Positions 19,838 to 30,189 of a stretch of 64,000 nucleotides of DNA are shown piece by piece; position 1 is the stretch's first letter; each line of letters begins with the position of its first letter. Position numbers and translations under genes: made by a program. Location of the stretch: positions 270,425,662 to 270,489,661 of the forward strand of contig CM019064.1 in NCBI GenBank assembly GCA_009667805.1, read 5' to 3'. This stretch comes from Leptobrachium leishanense (Eukaryota > Chordata > Amphibia > Anura > Megophryidae). Under the pieces are notes generated by a model that saw only the letters and a list, made by a program, of their open reading frames with translations, made no database searches and had not been told where the DNA came from.

Positions 19838-22284
19838 GAGGCACAATTCTTGGAGGTCATGGAACAGGATTTTTTTTACTAGAAAATGAGACATATGTTT
19901 CTAAGGTTTATGCCCTGCATAAATTAAGATGTTCTAAAATGTATCGTGAATCAACGAATACACAAATTATAAATTAGTTTAAAAACGTTGGCCAAAAAAA
20001 GAGGAGGTTTTCACTGATTCAATAGTTTTCATTTAATTTTAATAAATTCAATAACTATTCTGCCCAAATTTCAAAAATAACCCAAATCAGCTTCCTTGCC
20101 AGAAGCGAGTGAGTGGGAAGAGAAACCATAAGGAGATGGCAATAATCGTTAATTTCTAGTAGCAAATCTCCTCAAAGGAGGAATAGGGCATGGTCATTAA
20201 TTCAGAAACCCTTTTTTATAAGTAATTAACATATATTTACCAGAATACATTCACTGTAGCAGATAGATTTAATTTTATAAAAAAAAAAAACATGTTACGT
20301 CCAAATTATATTCTATCAGTTACCAGCATAAAAATGATATATGTATATAATATATATGCACTGGTACCGAAATCAATGAAAAAGCTGTCGTCATGTGGAA
20401 ATGAACTTTAATGTGTCTCATAAATGCCATGCATTTTATGATAAACAGAGTACTTGAGTGACTAATAGTATGCAGTGGTATTCAAGTGTAAAGGGATTTA
20501 AAAAAAACAATGTCTTTCTGCAACAGAGGATGAAACACGTCTGTGGAAAAACATTAAGATGAGCTTTCTGAAAGTCTGGTGTTTACAGTTCTGTCATGTC
20601 AAATTATAAATTGTTAGAAACTGCTTGGGCACTTGGCAAAGACCTTCTGTGTGCTTTTTGTTCCAAATCATCATTTTTCTTTTTGGAGTCTGATGGATGC
20701 AAACGCTTTAATTAACTTTAGAGCTGAAATGAAAAATGCAGAGATAAAACCATATTAATATTCTGAATTAACATTGTGCACTGCTTTGATGTTATTCTAA
20801 TGCAACACCAGTTTGAGATGTTTACAAGGAACAACTTTGCTAAATTCCAGGAAGCTCCATGATTCACAGTCATCTTGCCAACGTTTTACGGGGAAACCTG
20901 AGAGTATAATAAATGTATGCGTAAAGGCAACTCTAAACCAAACTGACAGTTACCTCACTATGGCTACAAGCAGAATAGTTCTGCCCTTGCAGCGTATAGA
21001 TTGCTGTTTCTTGGTTCTAGCTCTGTACGACAGAAAAATAAGCAAAAAATTCCTTCTAATGTTCTGAAAACCAGGATATTGGTGACCTCTCCTCTCACAT
21101 TAACCCACCTCATGTCAATATCTATATAATTATATAGTGCACCTTTCAAATGAGGTTTACATACTTTTTCTACTATTGCTTGCAAAGTAGCAGGTAAGGA
21201 AAAAAATATATATAGATAACCTCAACCCATCATCTGGTGAGCAACTCTTAGATTCCCACAATGAGACTCCGCTGCAACCCTTTCTTGCATCCATTTGTCG
21301 CAGGTCATGACTTACAAGTATCAACTAAGGAGAACTGGGAGAATCCCTTAAGTAATTTTTAATGAAATATAGCATCCGACCTTCACTTTGCACAAGAAAA
21401 ACACACGGGTGTCACAGACAAAGTGGCCTGGAAGGTAATTCAGATTACCTTATGTGTTTAGGCACAGGAGCGGAGGGTAGAAAATTCCCGTCCGCCCGCC
21501 TGCCCATGTTCGGGGCTTTGCTTAAAGTCACAACTGTGGAATGCGGATGCCTTGCCAGCAACGAGACAGTTAAAATGATAAGTCGCCTTCGGGTGGGCAC
21601 CGGGGAGACGACCCTCACTTGAATCAGGTCAGGTGGGGCAATGAGCTCATTTTTAACAATTGGAGGAACTGACTACCGCAGGATGAGCACGGTAGGGTCA
21701 GAAAGATATGGTATGGATTGATAAACAAGTGATAACAAGCTGGTTTTCAATAAAGCTGTGGCCATGCCCTTTTCCAATAAAGAAGGTGTCTGTGTAATTA
21801 TTGGGGAAGAGGGTATGGGACAAACAAGGAGGTCACGGGCTTCAGCAGTCATGGGGATTTCATCTCAACATATAGCCATTTTCTGCTAAACCCACGAATG
21901 GGCTAAATTACATACGTTCGGATGTGTTGTAGTTAACGCTAGGATAAGTGACTTTAACGCATGCCCTTCATATTACCTTCCTGACGCTAAACCCGTGAAA
22001 AACCCATTAGCTCATTGGTGATTGTGCTAGCTTCTGCGAGCTTACTGAAGTTTGCAAATCCTATACTTACCATTGGGGAGCGCAATCACTAATTAGCTGT
22101 AGGATAAGTAACATATTACGAAGTCCCAGTGCTAATTACCACAGAGATGGGCTAAACTAAATTTTAGCTACTTCCTAATACTTGTACTAACCGATTCCAC
22201 TTTTGTGAAATCATTTAGCACCCCCAAACACCCCCCACCCCGAATAAATCCAGGCCAATGGGCCTTAACGCTTAAATATTATTT
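19838..22284. other. Unassigned sequence, no gene
   Basis: AT-rich, with TA runs near 20336-20356. Small ORFs at 20813-21067 and 21362-21622 have no family signature. 20500-20780 is repeat-free and balanced in composition, as conserved non-coding DNA often is, but this cannot be shown from one sequence. 21890-22165 has weak inverted similarity (GGCTAAATTACATACG) to the hairpin MITE at 10338. Confidence 0.4.
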
Positions 22285-22460
22285 TACTCAGTTCTTAAAT
22301 AGTATCAACATATTCTGCAGCACTTCGCAATTAGGAAATACAAACAAGAAACATTACAGTACATAAGGAATACAGGGCCGTGCCTGTGGAAAATATTCAG
22401 GAAATACAGGAAGTATTCAGGAAATACAAGTACTCTGCCAGACATATTATGAGTTTACAA
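22285..22460. mobile_element. L2-type LINE 3' relic (weak)
   Basis: AACATATTCTGCAGCACTT and the following text resemble the L2 3' UTR seen at 33122-33320, much decayed. Confidence 0.35.
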
Positions 22461-22469
22461 ACTAAAGCA

Positions 22470-22522
22470 GTGTTTTCCAAACCTGTTCCTGGGACCAACT
22501 AACAGGCCAGATTTTAAGGTTT
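22470..22522. mobile_element. hAT MITE end fragment
   Basis: CAGTGTTTTCCAAACCTGTT resembles the terminus of the complete hAT MITE at 54700-54883 (CAATGGTTCCCAACC...). It is cut off by the LINE. Confidence 0.45.
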
Positions 22523-22544
22523 ACTTTGAAGAAATGTAGACTGA

Positions 22545-22964
22545 TTGCTGCAATCTCTGAGCAACAGAGTAGTGGGTAAATTAATGGAAACCATGTTAAA
22601 GGAAAGGATTGTTGAACATCTAAAAACACATAGATTACAGGATCCGAAACAACATGGGTTTACCTCAGGGAGATCATGCCAAACTAATCTTATTGATTTT
22701 TTTGATTGGGTAACAAAAATAATAGACACAGGTGGTGCAGTAGACATTGCTTATTTAGATTTCAGTAAGGCTTTTGATACTGTTCCACATAGAAGGCTTA
22801 TCAATAAATTGCAATCTTTGAGCTTGGAATCCAATATTGTTGAATGGATTAGGCAGTGGCTGAGTGACAGGCAACAGAGGGTTGTGGTAAATGGAGTTTA
22901 TTCGGCGCAAGGTCTTGTTACCAGTGGGGTACCTCAGGGGTCAGTACTTGGACCCATTCTATTT
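22545..22964 (+). pseudogene. CR1-type reverse transcriptase, N-terminal RT part
   Basis: The peptide runs from VVGKLMETMLKERI through HGFTSGRSCQTNLIDFFD, VDIAYLDFSKAFDTVPH (motif A with the first catalytic Asp) to [13 protein letters not shown] (motif B). These are CR1/L2-group signatures. In such elements one ORF2 protein nicks the target with an AP endonuclease and reverse-transcribes its RNA at the nick. The endonuclease region is missing because of 5' truncation. The frame breaks exactly where the Penelope element begins and resumes at 28434 with NIFISDI, so the two pieces were continuous before that insertion. Confidence 0.92.
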
Positions 22965-22965
22965 C

Positions 22966-23632
22966 TTGGTGGGAAATTAACAGTCTAGAACAATACATAG
23001 AACGAAAATTGGTACCTAGAGGTCTTCGACCTGAAGTGTCTCTACCCAATCGCATCATTACTGATGATCAGGTTGACGAATGGAATACTTTATTATTAGA
23101 CTGTTCCTTCAAACTTATGTCTTTTTTAAACCGTTTAGAAAAAGAACATCTTGAAACCATAAATAAGTCTCTTGCTGAAAACATCACTGCCTTGGAGGTA
23201 TTTAAACCTGATCCCCAATTTAATCAATTGGAAACACGACTTCAGAAAAATCTTGATAACTTCAAAAAAACTATTAAAGAAAAGAAACATTTCAAATTTC
23301 AACGCGACATTAATGATTTTAAGACGAAAAATATCTTTAAACAAAAAAATCATTTACGCCGCAGGCGCCCCTCTGATATTTCCAACAATGATTTAGTCTC
23401 CACCACTGATTGTGAGACCTCACCTGATGAAAATGAGACCGAAATGGCCTCATCTCGTCCAACTACCGGTCACAATAGGGGGAGAGCCTTGAATAGACAT
23501 CAGCCAAAACATGTTTCTTTTCGGGTAGACGATTGGAAATCAGATCCCCCATCAGAAGCAAGACTACGCGATCGACAAAAATGGGGATACAAAGGGAGGC
23601 GTCAAAACGATTACCCCTCAAAAAAGAGGTAA
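22966..23632 (+). CDS. Penelope N-terminal ORF (5'-truncated)
   Basis: The frame is open from the element's first base (WWEINSLEQYIERKLVPRGLR) to TAA at 23630-23632, 222 codons. The PRGLR motif followed by a long charged helical stretch (about residues 35-115) is what I know from the N-terminal extension of Penelope proteins; coiled-coil content is likely. The rest is basic and low-complexity (RRRR, RGRALNRHQPKH), consistent with nucleic-acid binding, which is inference. The true start was lost in the truncation. The ORF overlaps the RT frame by a few codons, with an AAAAAAG run at 23620-23626, two codons before the stop. Confidence 0.8.
23620..23626 (+). promoter_or_regulatory. Candidate -1 ribosomal frameshift site
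   Basis: In the frame of the upstream ORF it reads A AAA AAG, then AGG and the stop TAA. A -1 slip here enters the RT frame exactly. The heptamer fits the X XXY YYZ rule. I see no obvious stem-loop or pseudoknot in the next 60 bases, so a simple indel in the A run is an equally good explanation. Confidence 0.4.
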
Positions 23633-25965
23633 CCAATCTCTCTCTTAACTCCATTATTAACCTCTCTAACTTTAATCTCCTCCCTAGACATTGTTCACTA
23701 TTAGAAAAAGGTCTATCCTTTGTTCCCACCCCTCATTTCAACAAATTTGGGTGGATAAAGGACCTTAATCTGTTTGCGAGGAGGCTAGCTTTACATCTTT
23801 TTATGGAGAAAAAGAAAGAGAGAGAAGCCAAAAACCTAGGTGTGTCCAGTGAGGACTATGTACACCTTGAAAATTTGTTGGCTCTCCTAGATGAATGTCC
23901 TCCCGATTCAGCCAATTTTTTACAAAAATTTAAGCAGAAAACCAAATTTACGCCTTCTTTTTCTGATTTCTCCAACTTGGAGGTTTTCGTTAATCTAGTC
24001 ACATATGAGATTGAGTCTATTCGAAGTAAAGATTTACAATGGGAATCCAATTTATCCCAGGCAGAACAATTAGCCCTTAATGAACTACAAGACGTACGCA
24101 ATATTGTCATCAAACAGTCCGATAAGGGGGGAAATTTGGTGGTTATGGACCGTAATAATTACGTTGCAATGTGCATGGTACACCTTAATGACAACGATGG
24201 TTATAGAAAATTGCCATGTGACCCTACTCTGTTATTCATTAAAGATCTGGAGATCTTATTAACACAGGGTGCACAACTCAATTTAATCTCTGAGGACAAT
24301 TACAAATTTCTTCTCCCTAAATACCCTACCATACCGACTTTATATTGCCTTCCCAAGACACATAAATCTCTTGTCTCTCCACCTGGCCGCCCGATAATTT
24401 CGGGTAATAATTCATTGACTGAACGTATCAGTGAATTTGTCGATTGCTATTTACGACCATTGGTACTCGATATCCCCTCTTACGTAAGAGATACACAACA
24501 TGTGCTTCAAAAGTTGTCTGAGATACAAGTCTCCTCTGGTGCCATTTTGGTTAGCCTAGATGTCGTTTCACTTTACAACAACATTCCACATTTTGTGGGA
24601 CTACAGGCTACAAAATATTTCTTGAGTAGTAAATATTCTGATCAAGAAACTGAATTCATATTATCTCTTCTGCAGTATATTCTTAACCATAACTATTTTT
24701 TGTTCCAAAATCAATTTTATTTGCAGACCCGTGGCACTACCATGGGAACATCTTGTGCCCCGAGTTACGCAAATTTGTATCTTGCCTGGTGGGAAAAACT
24801 ATTTGTCTTCTCTACGGAAATGATGAGATTTACAACGCACGTCTCACATTGGATGCGCTATATAGACGACATCCTGTTCCTTTGGCAGGGCCCCATTGAG
24901 ATGTTAAATGAATGGTTGGCCCTCTTGAACCACAATGAGATTGGACTTAGCCTCACTTTGGTAATTGGTGGCAATAGCATCGAATTTCTTGATCTCAATA
25001 TTACCATTAACTCGAATTTGGAATTGACCACCATACTTCACCGCAAAACAACAGCAACCAATAATTTTCTAAATTGGTCCTCCCACCATCCACCAAATCT
25101 CAAGAGAGGGATACCAATAGGCCAATATTTGAGGGCCAGACGTAACTGCACATCTCTGAAAGATTTCCAATTAGAAGCTAACCTTTTAAAAGACATGTTC
25201 CTATCTAAGGGTTATCCCAGGAAATGTCTAAAAAAAGCATATAAAAGAGCACTTCTAACTCCTAGAGATGAACTTCTGACTCCGAAAAAAAGAGATGATA
25301 AAACATCTATAAGGTTTATTGCTGATTACGACAATGGTTGGTCCCAAGTAAAATCTATTTGTGAAAAATATTGGCCCATCCTAAATATGGAAAAATCCCT
25401 TAAAAAAGTTCTCACTCCTTTTCCCTCATTTACAGCTAGAAGGACAAAAAATCTGAGTGATAAATTGGTCCATAGCTTTTTACAACCAGAGAAAATTACA
25501 CGTACCTGGTTACAACAACCTAAGGGTGTTTTTCAGTGCACTCATTGTAAGGCTTGCAAATATGTTCATAAGTCAAAACAATTTTCCAGTAACATCACAG
25601 GACGTCATTATGATATCAGACAATTTATGAACTGTTCCAGTAAGGTACTTGTTTACCTCATTACATGTGAATGCGGAATACAGTACGTTGGTAAAACCAT
25701 TCAACAATTCAAACGGCGCATTCTTCAACACATTAACTCTGTTCATAATAACCTTGAAACTTCTGTCTCTCGACATGTCCGACACCAACATAATTCTGAC
25801 CCCTCATGCCTATCTTTTCAAGCTATTGAAGGGATGGTTTGTGGACCACGAAAAGGCAACGTGGATAAAAATCTTTGCCAGCGAGAATCTTATTGGATAT
25901 ACACACTTAAAACTCTGTACCCGCACGGTTTAAATGAAGACTTTAATTATACGCCATTCATCTGA
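23620..25965 (+). CDS. Penelope reverse transcriptase with GIY-YIG endonuclease
   Basis: The frame is uninterrupted to TGA at 25963-25965, about 781 codons after the A run. RT motifs in order: SDKGGNLVVMD, LPKTHK, GRPIISG, ILVSLDVVSLYNNIP (first catalytic Asp), TTMGTSCAPSYANLYLAWWE, and RYIDDILF (catalytic YIDD, near 24860). A zinc-binding cluster CTHCKAC lies near 25535. The GIY-YIG domain follows: VYLITCECGIQYVGKT near 25650, with basic FKRRILQH and a C-terminal Glu in QRESYWIYTLKT; the protein ends with PHGLNEDF. The endonuclease nicks target DNA and RT copies the RNA. The only open question is how it is joined to the upstream ORF. The frame extends upstream to 23533, but that part overlaps the other ORF and is probably not used. 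Confidence 0.93.
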   Translation, partial: KKEVTNLSLNSIINLSNFNLLPRHCSLLEKGLSFVPTPHFNKFGWIKDLNLFARRLALHLFMEKKKEREAKNLGVSSEDYVHLENLLALLDECPPDSANFLQKFKQKTKFTPSFSDFSNLEVFVNLVTYEIESIRSKDLQWESNLSQAEQLALNELQDVRNIVIKQSDKGGNLVVMDRNNYVAMCMVHLNDNDGYRKLPCDPTLLFIKDLEILLTQGAQLNLISEDNYKFLLPKYPTIPTLYCLPKTHKSLVSPPGRPIISGNNSLTERISEFVDCYLRPLVLDIPSYVRDTQHVLQKLSEIQVSSGAILVSLDVVSLYNNIPHFVGLQATKYFLSSKYSDQETEFILSLLQYILNHNYFLFQNQFYLQTRGTTMGTSCAPSYANLYLAWWEKLFVFSTEMMRFTTHVSHWMRYIDDILFLWQGPIEMLNEWLALLNHNEIGLSLTLVIGGNSIEFLDLNITINSNLELTTILHRKTTATNNFLNWSSHHPPNLKRGIPIGQYLRARRNCTSLKDFQLEANLLKDMFLSKGYPRKCLKKAYKRALLTPRDELLTPKKRDDKTSIRFIADYDNGWSQVKSICEKYWPILNMEKSLKKVLTPFPSFTARRTKNLSDKLVHSFLQPEKITRTWLQQPKGVFQCTHCKACKYVHKSKQFSSNITGRHYDIRQFMNCSSKVLVYLITCECGIQYVGKTIQQFKRRILQHINSVHNNLETSVSRHVRHQHNSDPSCLSFQAIEGMVCGPRKGNVDKNLCQRESYWIYTLKTLYPHGLNEDFNYTPFI

Positions 25966-27290
25966 TTATCATCATTCCCTTATTTATTATTTTTTATTTT
26001 TTATGTTTATACCCTTTTAATCCCCTGTTTACTTCAATTCATTTCCAGACATTTGTGTTCTTTGCTCCTTGCCTCCATATATTTACAACCAGAATCTCTT
26101 TCACCATATATTTGGACCCATACACATTTGGTTTAAATTTTGATTACAAACGAGGTCTTTAATATCAAACTCATTATTATTTTTATATCCACATAGACGT
26201 ATTTTTATTAATTTCTGTCCCTCCCCCTTCCCCTCCCCCCTTTTTTCATTTAATTATTAGCCTATTTACCATCTCTATACCAGCTATTCAATTGCTCACC
26301 ACACACCTTATTTTCATTGATGGCCAGTCTTTTGCCTTCCCTGACAATGGTTTCCGAGCGGCAATGCTCTTATTATATTCCATTAATTGCGATTTATTGG
26401 TGTGATATTTATTTTTGACATTTTGTCTGTTACACCTTGTGACTTGGTGATTACTATATACGACTTAAATTGCTTACAGTATTCTACCATTATTATGTAA
26501 TTAACATGATACATTACATTAGTGAATAGACGATATCGCCACCTATTGTCATCATCATTTTTTTATTTTTATTTTCTACTTTTTTGTCACTCCTTGGATT
26601 CATATGAAAGCCTTTAGTGGTCCTTTAACTCGCATATTCTTCTCTGATATATGCCATAATGCTGTTAGATCTCCATCGGAGACTATATATATACACATTG
26701 TTTCATCTTAAGCGCTCTGCAAAATAACGAGTGAGTTTAAACTCACTTGTAGCATCTTTATGTTTGAATGGAATTCATTCCGCAGTATTATTAAATTTGG
26801 CAACGTGTTAAAGCAGGAGGCTATGTCCTCCGTTAACTTCTTAATGCATCTTGCTATTTACTTTGCCATAATATCTTATTTGGTAACATGTTAACCTCTT
26901 TATTATCAGTACCATCGTATTTTTACGTCGTTTTCAATTTCTCAAATTGAAATCACCATTGAACTTTATTATCTCTGAATATCTATTTCAGTTAATAATC
27001 ATCCCTCTGACTCTAGCAATGTCCACAATTTGATAATACCAACGTTCTCACCTAGCAATTCTAAGTACCGCATTTTCAACATAATCAAAGATGAAGCGAA
27101 CACCTATTCGCTCTATGAGTTAGACAGGCAGCCGCTTTCAAACATTGATTCCCATTGGATGTTTTGCCTGTCAATTTTTAGGGCAGGCAACTTGATTGGA
27201 CCATCGGTCACCCTTTTATTCCATAGGCTGAATCTTCAACTGGGGCGGGACCTGAATCAATTAAATAGCCTCTTCTTCCCTTCAGCCCGT
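25966..27290 (+). other. 3' untranslated region of Penelope element
   Basis: AT-rich, with a pyrimidine-rich stretch at about 26215-26250. No domain is recognisable in the ORF at 27030-27302. Confidence 0.6.
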
Positions 27291-27292
27291 AA

Positions 27293-27335
27293 GCACTCCT
27301 GACGAGCCATTCTTGGCGAAACGCGCGTCGGGTGC
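27293..27335 (+). ncRNA. Hammerhead ribozyme, type I, all core residues present
   Basis: Stem I: GCACTC (27293-27298) with GGGTGC (27330-27335). Core CTGACGA at 27299-27305. Stem II: GCC (27306-27308) with GGC (27315-27317), loop ATTCTT. GAAA at 27318-27321. Stem III is the palindrome ACGCGCGT ending in T328 (last three digits). Predicted cleavage is after C27329 (GTC). It sits 1.3 kb after the RT ORF, as known for Penelope terminal repeats. The short palindromic stem III suggests that two copies pair to cleave, as reported for small-stem-III hammerheads. Confidence 0.85.
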
Positions 27336-27599
27336 ACATTGCAGGCAGGAACTCTCCGTTTCTATTCCTCAATATACGTGCCGTGAGACCCCAACACACG
27401 CATGTTTATGTCTAATTTTGTGTCCTTTGACAAAGATATCTGGGCTAGTTCCCGGGCACGGTTGTATTGGGCTATTTCAGTCTAAATAACTTTTCATTGG
27501 AGTTCCTAGCCTTTGTTTATTCTGCTTTTCAATATGCAGTGCTCTTTGATTTAACATTGTCAATCAATATCTTACACATTTATTGCAATAATATTTTGT

Positions 27600-28310
27600 A
27601 ATGACCCTCGAAGGTCACTTATAGCATTGACTATTGATTACTGCCTCTGTTGTTATATACATACTTCGTTTTAGCAGATTTGTTTTTTCTGCTTTTTTAT
27701 TTGTAACACTCTGTGATCTCACATTGTCAATAAGTTAGTATATCTTAGATGACCCTTGAAGGTCATTTTTTGCATTGACTGCTGGCTACTGTTTCTGCTG
27801 GAATATATATATTTACTTGCTTCAGCAGATTTGATGTTTGTGCTCTTCTATTCGTAGCACTTTATGACTCTACATTGTCAACAAGTACTTTATACCTTTC
27901 ACTGTGACAACTCTCCGCGGTGACCCCTGAAGGTTACTTATTATATTGACTACTTATTGCTGACCTTCATTATTTTTACCGTTATCATCAAGTACTCTAC
28001 ACATCTCACTGTAATGATGCTTTAAGGCGACCCTTCAGGGTCACCTTTTGTATTGACTGTTGACCATTGTCTTTGCTGGTATATATATATATACATCTCT
28101 TCAGCAGTTTTGGTGTTTGTGTTTTTTCATTCGTAGCACTTCATGATTCCACACTGTCAATAAGTGCTTTACATTTTTCACTGCAACCATATCTGTAGTG
28201 ACCCTTGAAGGTCACTTATTACATTGACTACTTATTGTTGATCACCGTTTCTATTGCCAATTATCCATACTACCCTTAGCAGAATTGGTTTTATCGTTGT
28301 TTTGTGAGCA
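27600..28310. repeat. Degenerate tandem repeat in Penelope tail
   Basis: The core GTGACCCTTGAAGGTCACTT followed by ATTGACT recurs near 27601, 27746, 27920, 28027 and 28198. The core itself is an inverted repeat (GTGACC...GGTCAC). Spacing varies from about 107 to 174 bp, and units also share CAGCAGATTTG and CATTGTCAA segments. Confidence 0.8.
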
Positions 28311-28431
28311 CTGTCAATTTATGTTTATATGTCTGACCTCCCTTTTTTAATTACGTTCAATAAAAGTTAAATATTAATTTGGTCTCTGGGAGACACTAGT
28401 ACCCTGATGTTCGCATCAGTGTAACTGAAGT

Positions 28432-29301
28432 CATTCTATTTAATATTTTTATTAGTGATATTGCAGAAGGTATTAATGGAAAAGTATGTCTTTTTGCTGA
28501 TGACACAAAGATTTGCAACAGGGTTGACGTTCCTGGAGGGATCAGCCAAATGACAAATGATTTAGGTAAACTAAAAAAATGGTCGGAGCTGTGGCAATTG
28601 AGTTTTAATGTGGATAAGTGCAAGATAATGCACCTGGGACGTAAAAACCCAAGGGCTGAATATAGAATATGTGATACAGTCCTAACCTCAACATCTGAGG
28701 AAAGGATTTAGGGGTTATTATTTCAGAGGATCTAAAGGTAAGTAGTCAATGTAATAGAGCAGCAGGAAATGCTAGCAGAATGCTTGGTTGTGTAGGGAGA
28801 GGTATTAGCAGTAGGAAAAGGGAAGTGCTCATGCCACTGTACAGAGCACTGGTGAGACCTCACTTGGAGTACTGTGTGCAGTACTGGAGACCGTATCTCC
28901 AGAAGGATATAGACATCTTAGAGAGAGTTCAGAGAAGGGCTACTAAAATGGTGTACGGCTTGAAGGAGAAAAGTTACCAGGAAAGGCTTAATGATCTTAA
29001 CATGTACAGCTTGGAAAAAAGACGAGACAGAGGAGATATGATAGAAACATTTAAATACGTAAAGGGAATCCACAAGGTAGAGGAAGGGAGTATATTTAAA
29101 AGGAAACAAAATAGCAAAACAAGAGGACATAGTCTTAGATTAGAGGGGCAAAGGTTTAAAAGTAACATCAGGAAGCATTATTTTACTGAGAGGGTGGTGG
29201 ATACATGGAACAGCCTTCCAGTAGAAGTGGTAGAGGCCAAAACAGTAATTGAATTTAAGCAAGCATGGGATAGGCATAAGGCTATCCTAAACAAAAGATA
29301 A
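28432..29301 (+). pseudogene. CR1-type reverse transcriptase, C-terminal part
   Basis: It continues the RT split by the Penelope element: NIFISDIAEGINGKVCLFADDTKIC contains the catalytic FADD, then the thumb region LKKWSELWQLSFNVDKCKIMHLG. A one-base loss near 28705 creates stops. The frame recovers as DLKVSSQCNRAAGNASRMLG and runs from 28780 to TAA at 29299-29301, through PLYRALVRPHLEYCVQYW, RVQRRATKMVYGL and DTWNSLPVEVVEA, which are CR1/L2 C-terminal signatures. Dead copy. Confidence 0.93.
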
Positions 29302-29382
29302 ATCCAGGTAAAGTATCCATGTAATTGGGCAGACTAGATGGGCCGAAAGGTTCTTATCTGCCGACATTTTTCTATGTTTCTA

Positions 29383-30189
29383 TATCCGGAGGCCATTCCA
29401 CTGCGCAAGGCTAATGCTAAAAATATAGCAAAGGAGTTAGTTCAGGTTTTCTCACGGGTTGGCATACCCAGAGAAATCCTTACGGACCAGGATACACCTT
29501 TTATTTCCTGTATTATGAAGGAGTTATGTCAACTGGTTAACATACATGCTTTGAAAACATCAGTATACCACCCCCAGACAGATGGGTTGGTAGAACGCTT
29601 CAATCGTACCCTGAAGGGGATGTTAAGAAAAGTGGTTAGTAGAGATGGGAGAGATTGGGACCTGCTGCTTCCCTACTTATTGTTTGCTGTAAGAGAGGTT
29701 CCGCAAAGCTCCACTGGTTTCTCCCCATTTGAGATTCTGTATGGTCAACACCCCAGGGGTATATTAGATATATTGAGGGAAACCTGGGAAGAGCAGGTGG
29801 CCCAAGGCACGAATTTAGTTCAACATGTGGAACAAATGAGGGAGCGTATGGCTCGGATTGCTCCGCTTGTTCACGAGCACATGAAACAAGCCCAGGATGC
29901 CCAGAAACTTCACTATGACAAAAAGGCAGTAGCAAGAGAGTTCAACAAGGGAGACAGAGTAATGGTGCTGGTTCCCACGACTGAGAGTAAGCTACTAGCT
30001 CAGTGGCAGGGACCCTACAAAATTCTTGATAAAGTAAGTCCGGTAAATTATAGGGTTAGTCAGCCTAACCGTCGTAATAAAGAGGCAATACTGCACATAA
30101 ACCTCCTTAAGCGTTGGAGGGATAGAGAAGCATGTGGGGTCGCTGTGGGTGACCCAATGGTGAGTTGGCAGCCCCGGAACAACCGGTGA
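29383..30189 (+). CDS. Gypsy integrase (C-terminal two thirds)
   Basis: The open frame contains REILTDQDTPF (second catalytic Asp), VYHPQTDGLVERFNRTLKGML (catalytic Glu in ERFN) and the C-terminal DNA-binding segment with GDRVMVLVPT, WQGPYKILDKVSPVNYRV and HINLLKRW. The enzyme inserts cDNA ends. The zinc-binding N-terminus and the first catalytic Asp are absent, lost at the junction with the LINE tail. The frame ends with a TGA at 30187-30189 while RT begins in an overlapping frame, so a small indel near 30160-30190 probably broke a single polyprotein. Confidence 0.9.
   Translation, partial: YPEAIPLRKANAKNIAKELVQVFSRVGIPREILTDQDTPFISCIMKELCQLVNIHALKTSVYHPQTDGLVERFNRTLKGMLRKVVSRDGRDWDLLLPYLLFAVREVPQSSTGFSPFEILYGQHPRGILDILRETWEEQVAQGTNLVQHVEQMRERMARIAPLVHEHMKQAQDAQKLHYDKKAVAREFNKGDRVMVLVPTTESKLLAQWQGPYKILDKVSPVNYRVSQPNRRNKEAILHINLLKRWRDREACGVAVGDPMVSWQPRNNR

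Larger units (their letters stand above)
22965..28431 (+). mobile_element. Penelope-like element (Neptune/Penelope type with GIY-YIG), 5.5 kb
   Basis: It is flanked by CATTCTATTT at 22955-22964 and 28432-28441, a 10-bp duplication within the LINE. It holds a 5'-truncated first ORF, an RT plus GIY-YIG ORF, a long AT-rich 3' region, a hammerhead ribozyme at 27293-27335 and a tandem-repeat tail. RT with a C-terminal GIY-YIG endonuclease and hammerhead motifs in the terminal region are established features of Penelope-like elements. The start lies inside the coding region, so the copy is incomplete. Confidence 0.93.
22523..29382 (+). mobile_element. CR1-type non-LTR retrotransposon, 5'-truncated, split by a Penelope element
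   Basis: Coding parts lie at 22545-22964 and 28432-29301. The 3' UTR (29302-29382) contains GGGCAGACTAGATGGGCCG and ends in repeated TTCTATG. The same tail is found at 38663-38966 and, twice, at 58603-58929. The gap is the Penelope-like element, bounded by duplicated CATTCTATTT. Confidence 0.9.

Noticed and set aside
27030..27302. Additional Penelope protein
   Set aside because: No similarity to known domains, and it ends inside the ribozyme; it is most likely the untranslated terminal region.
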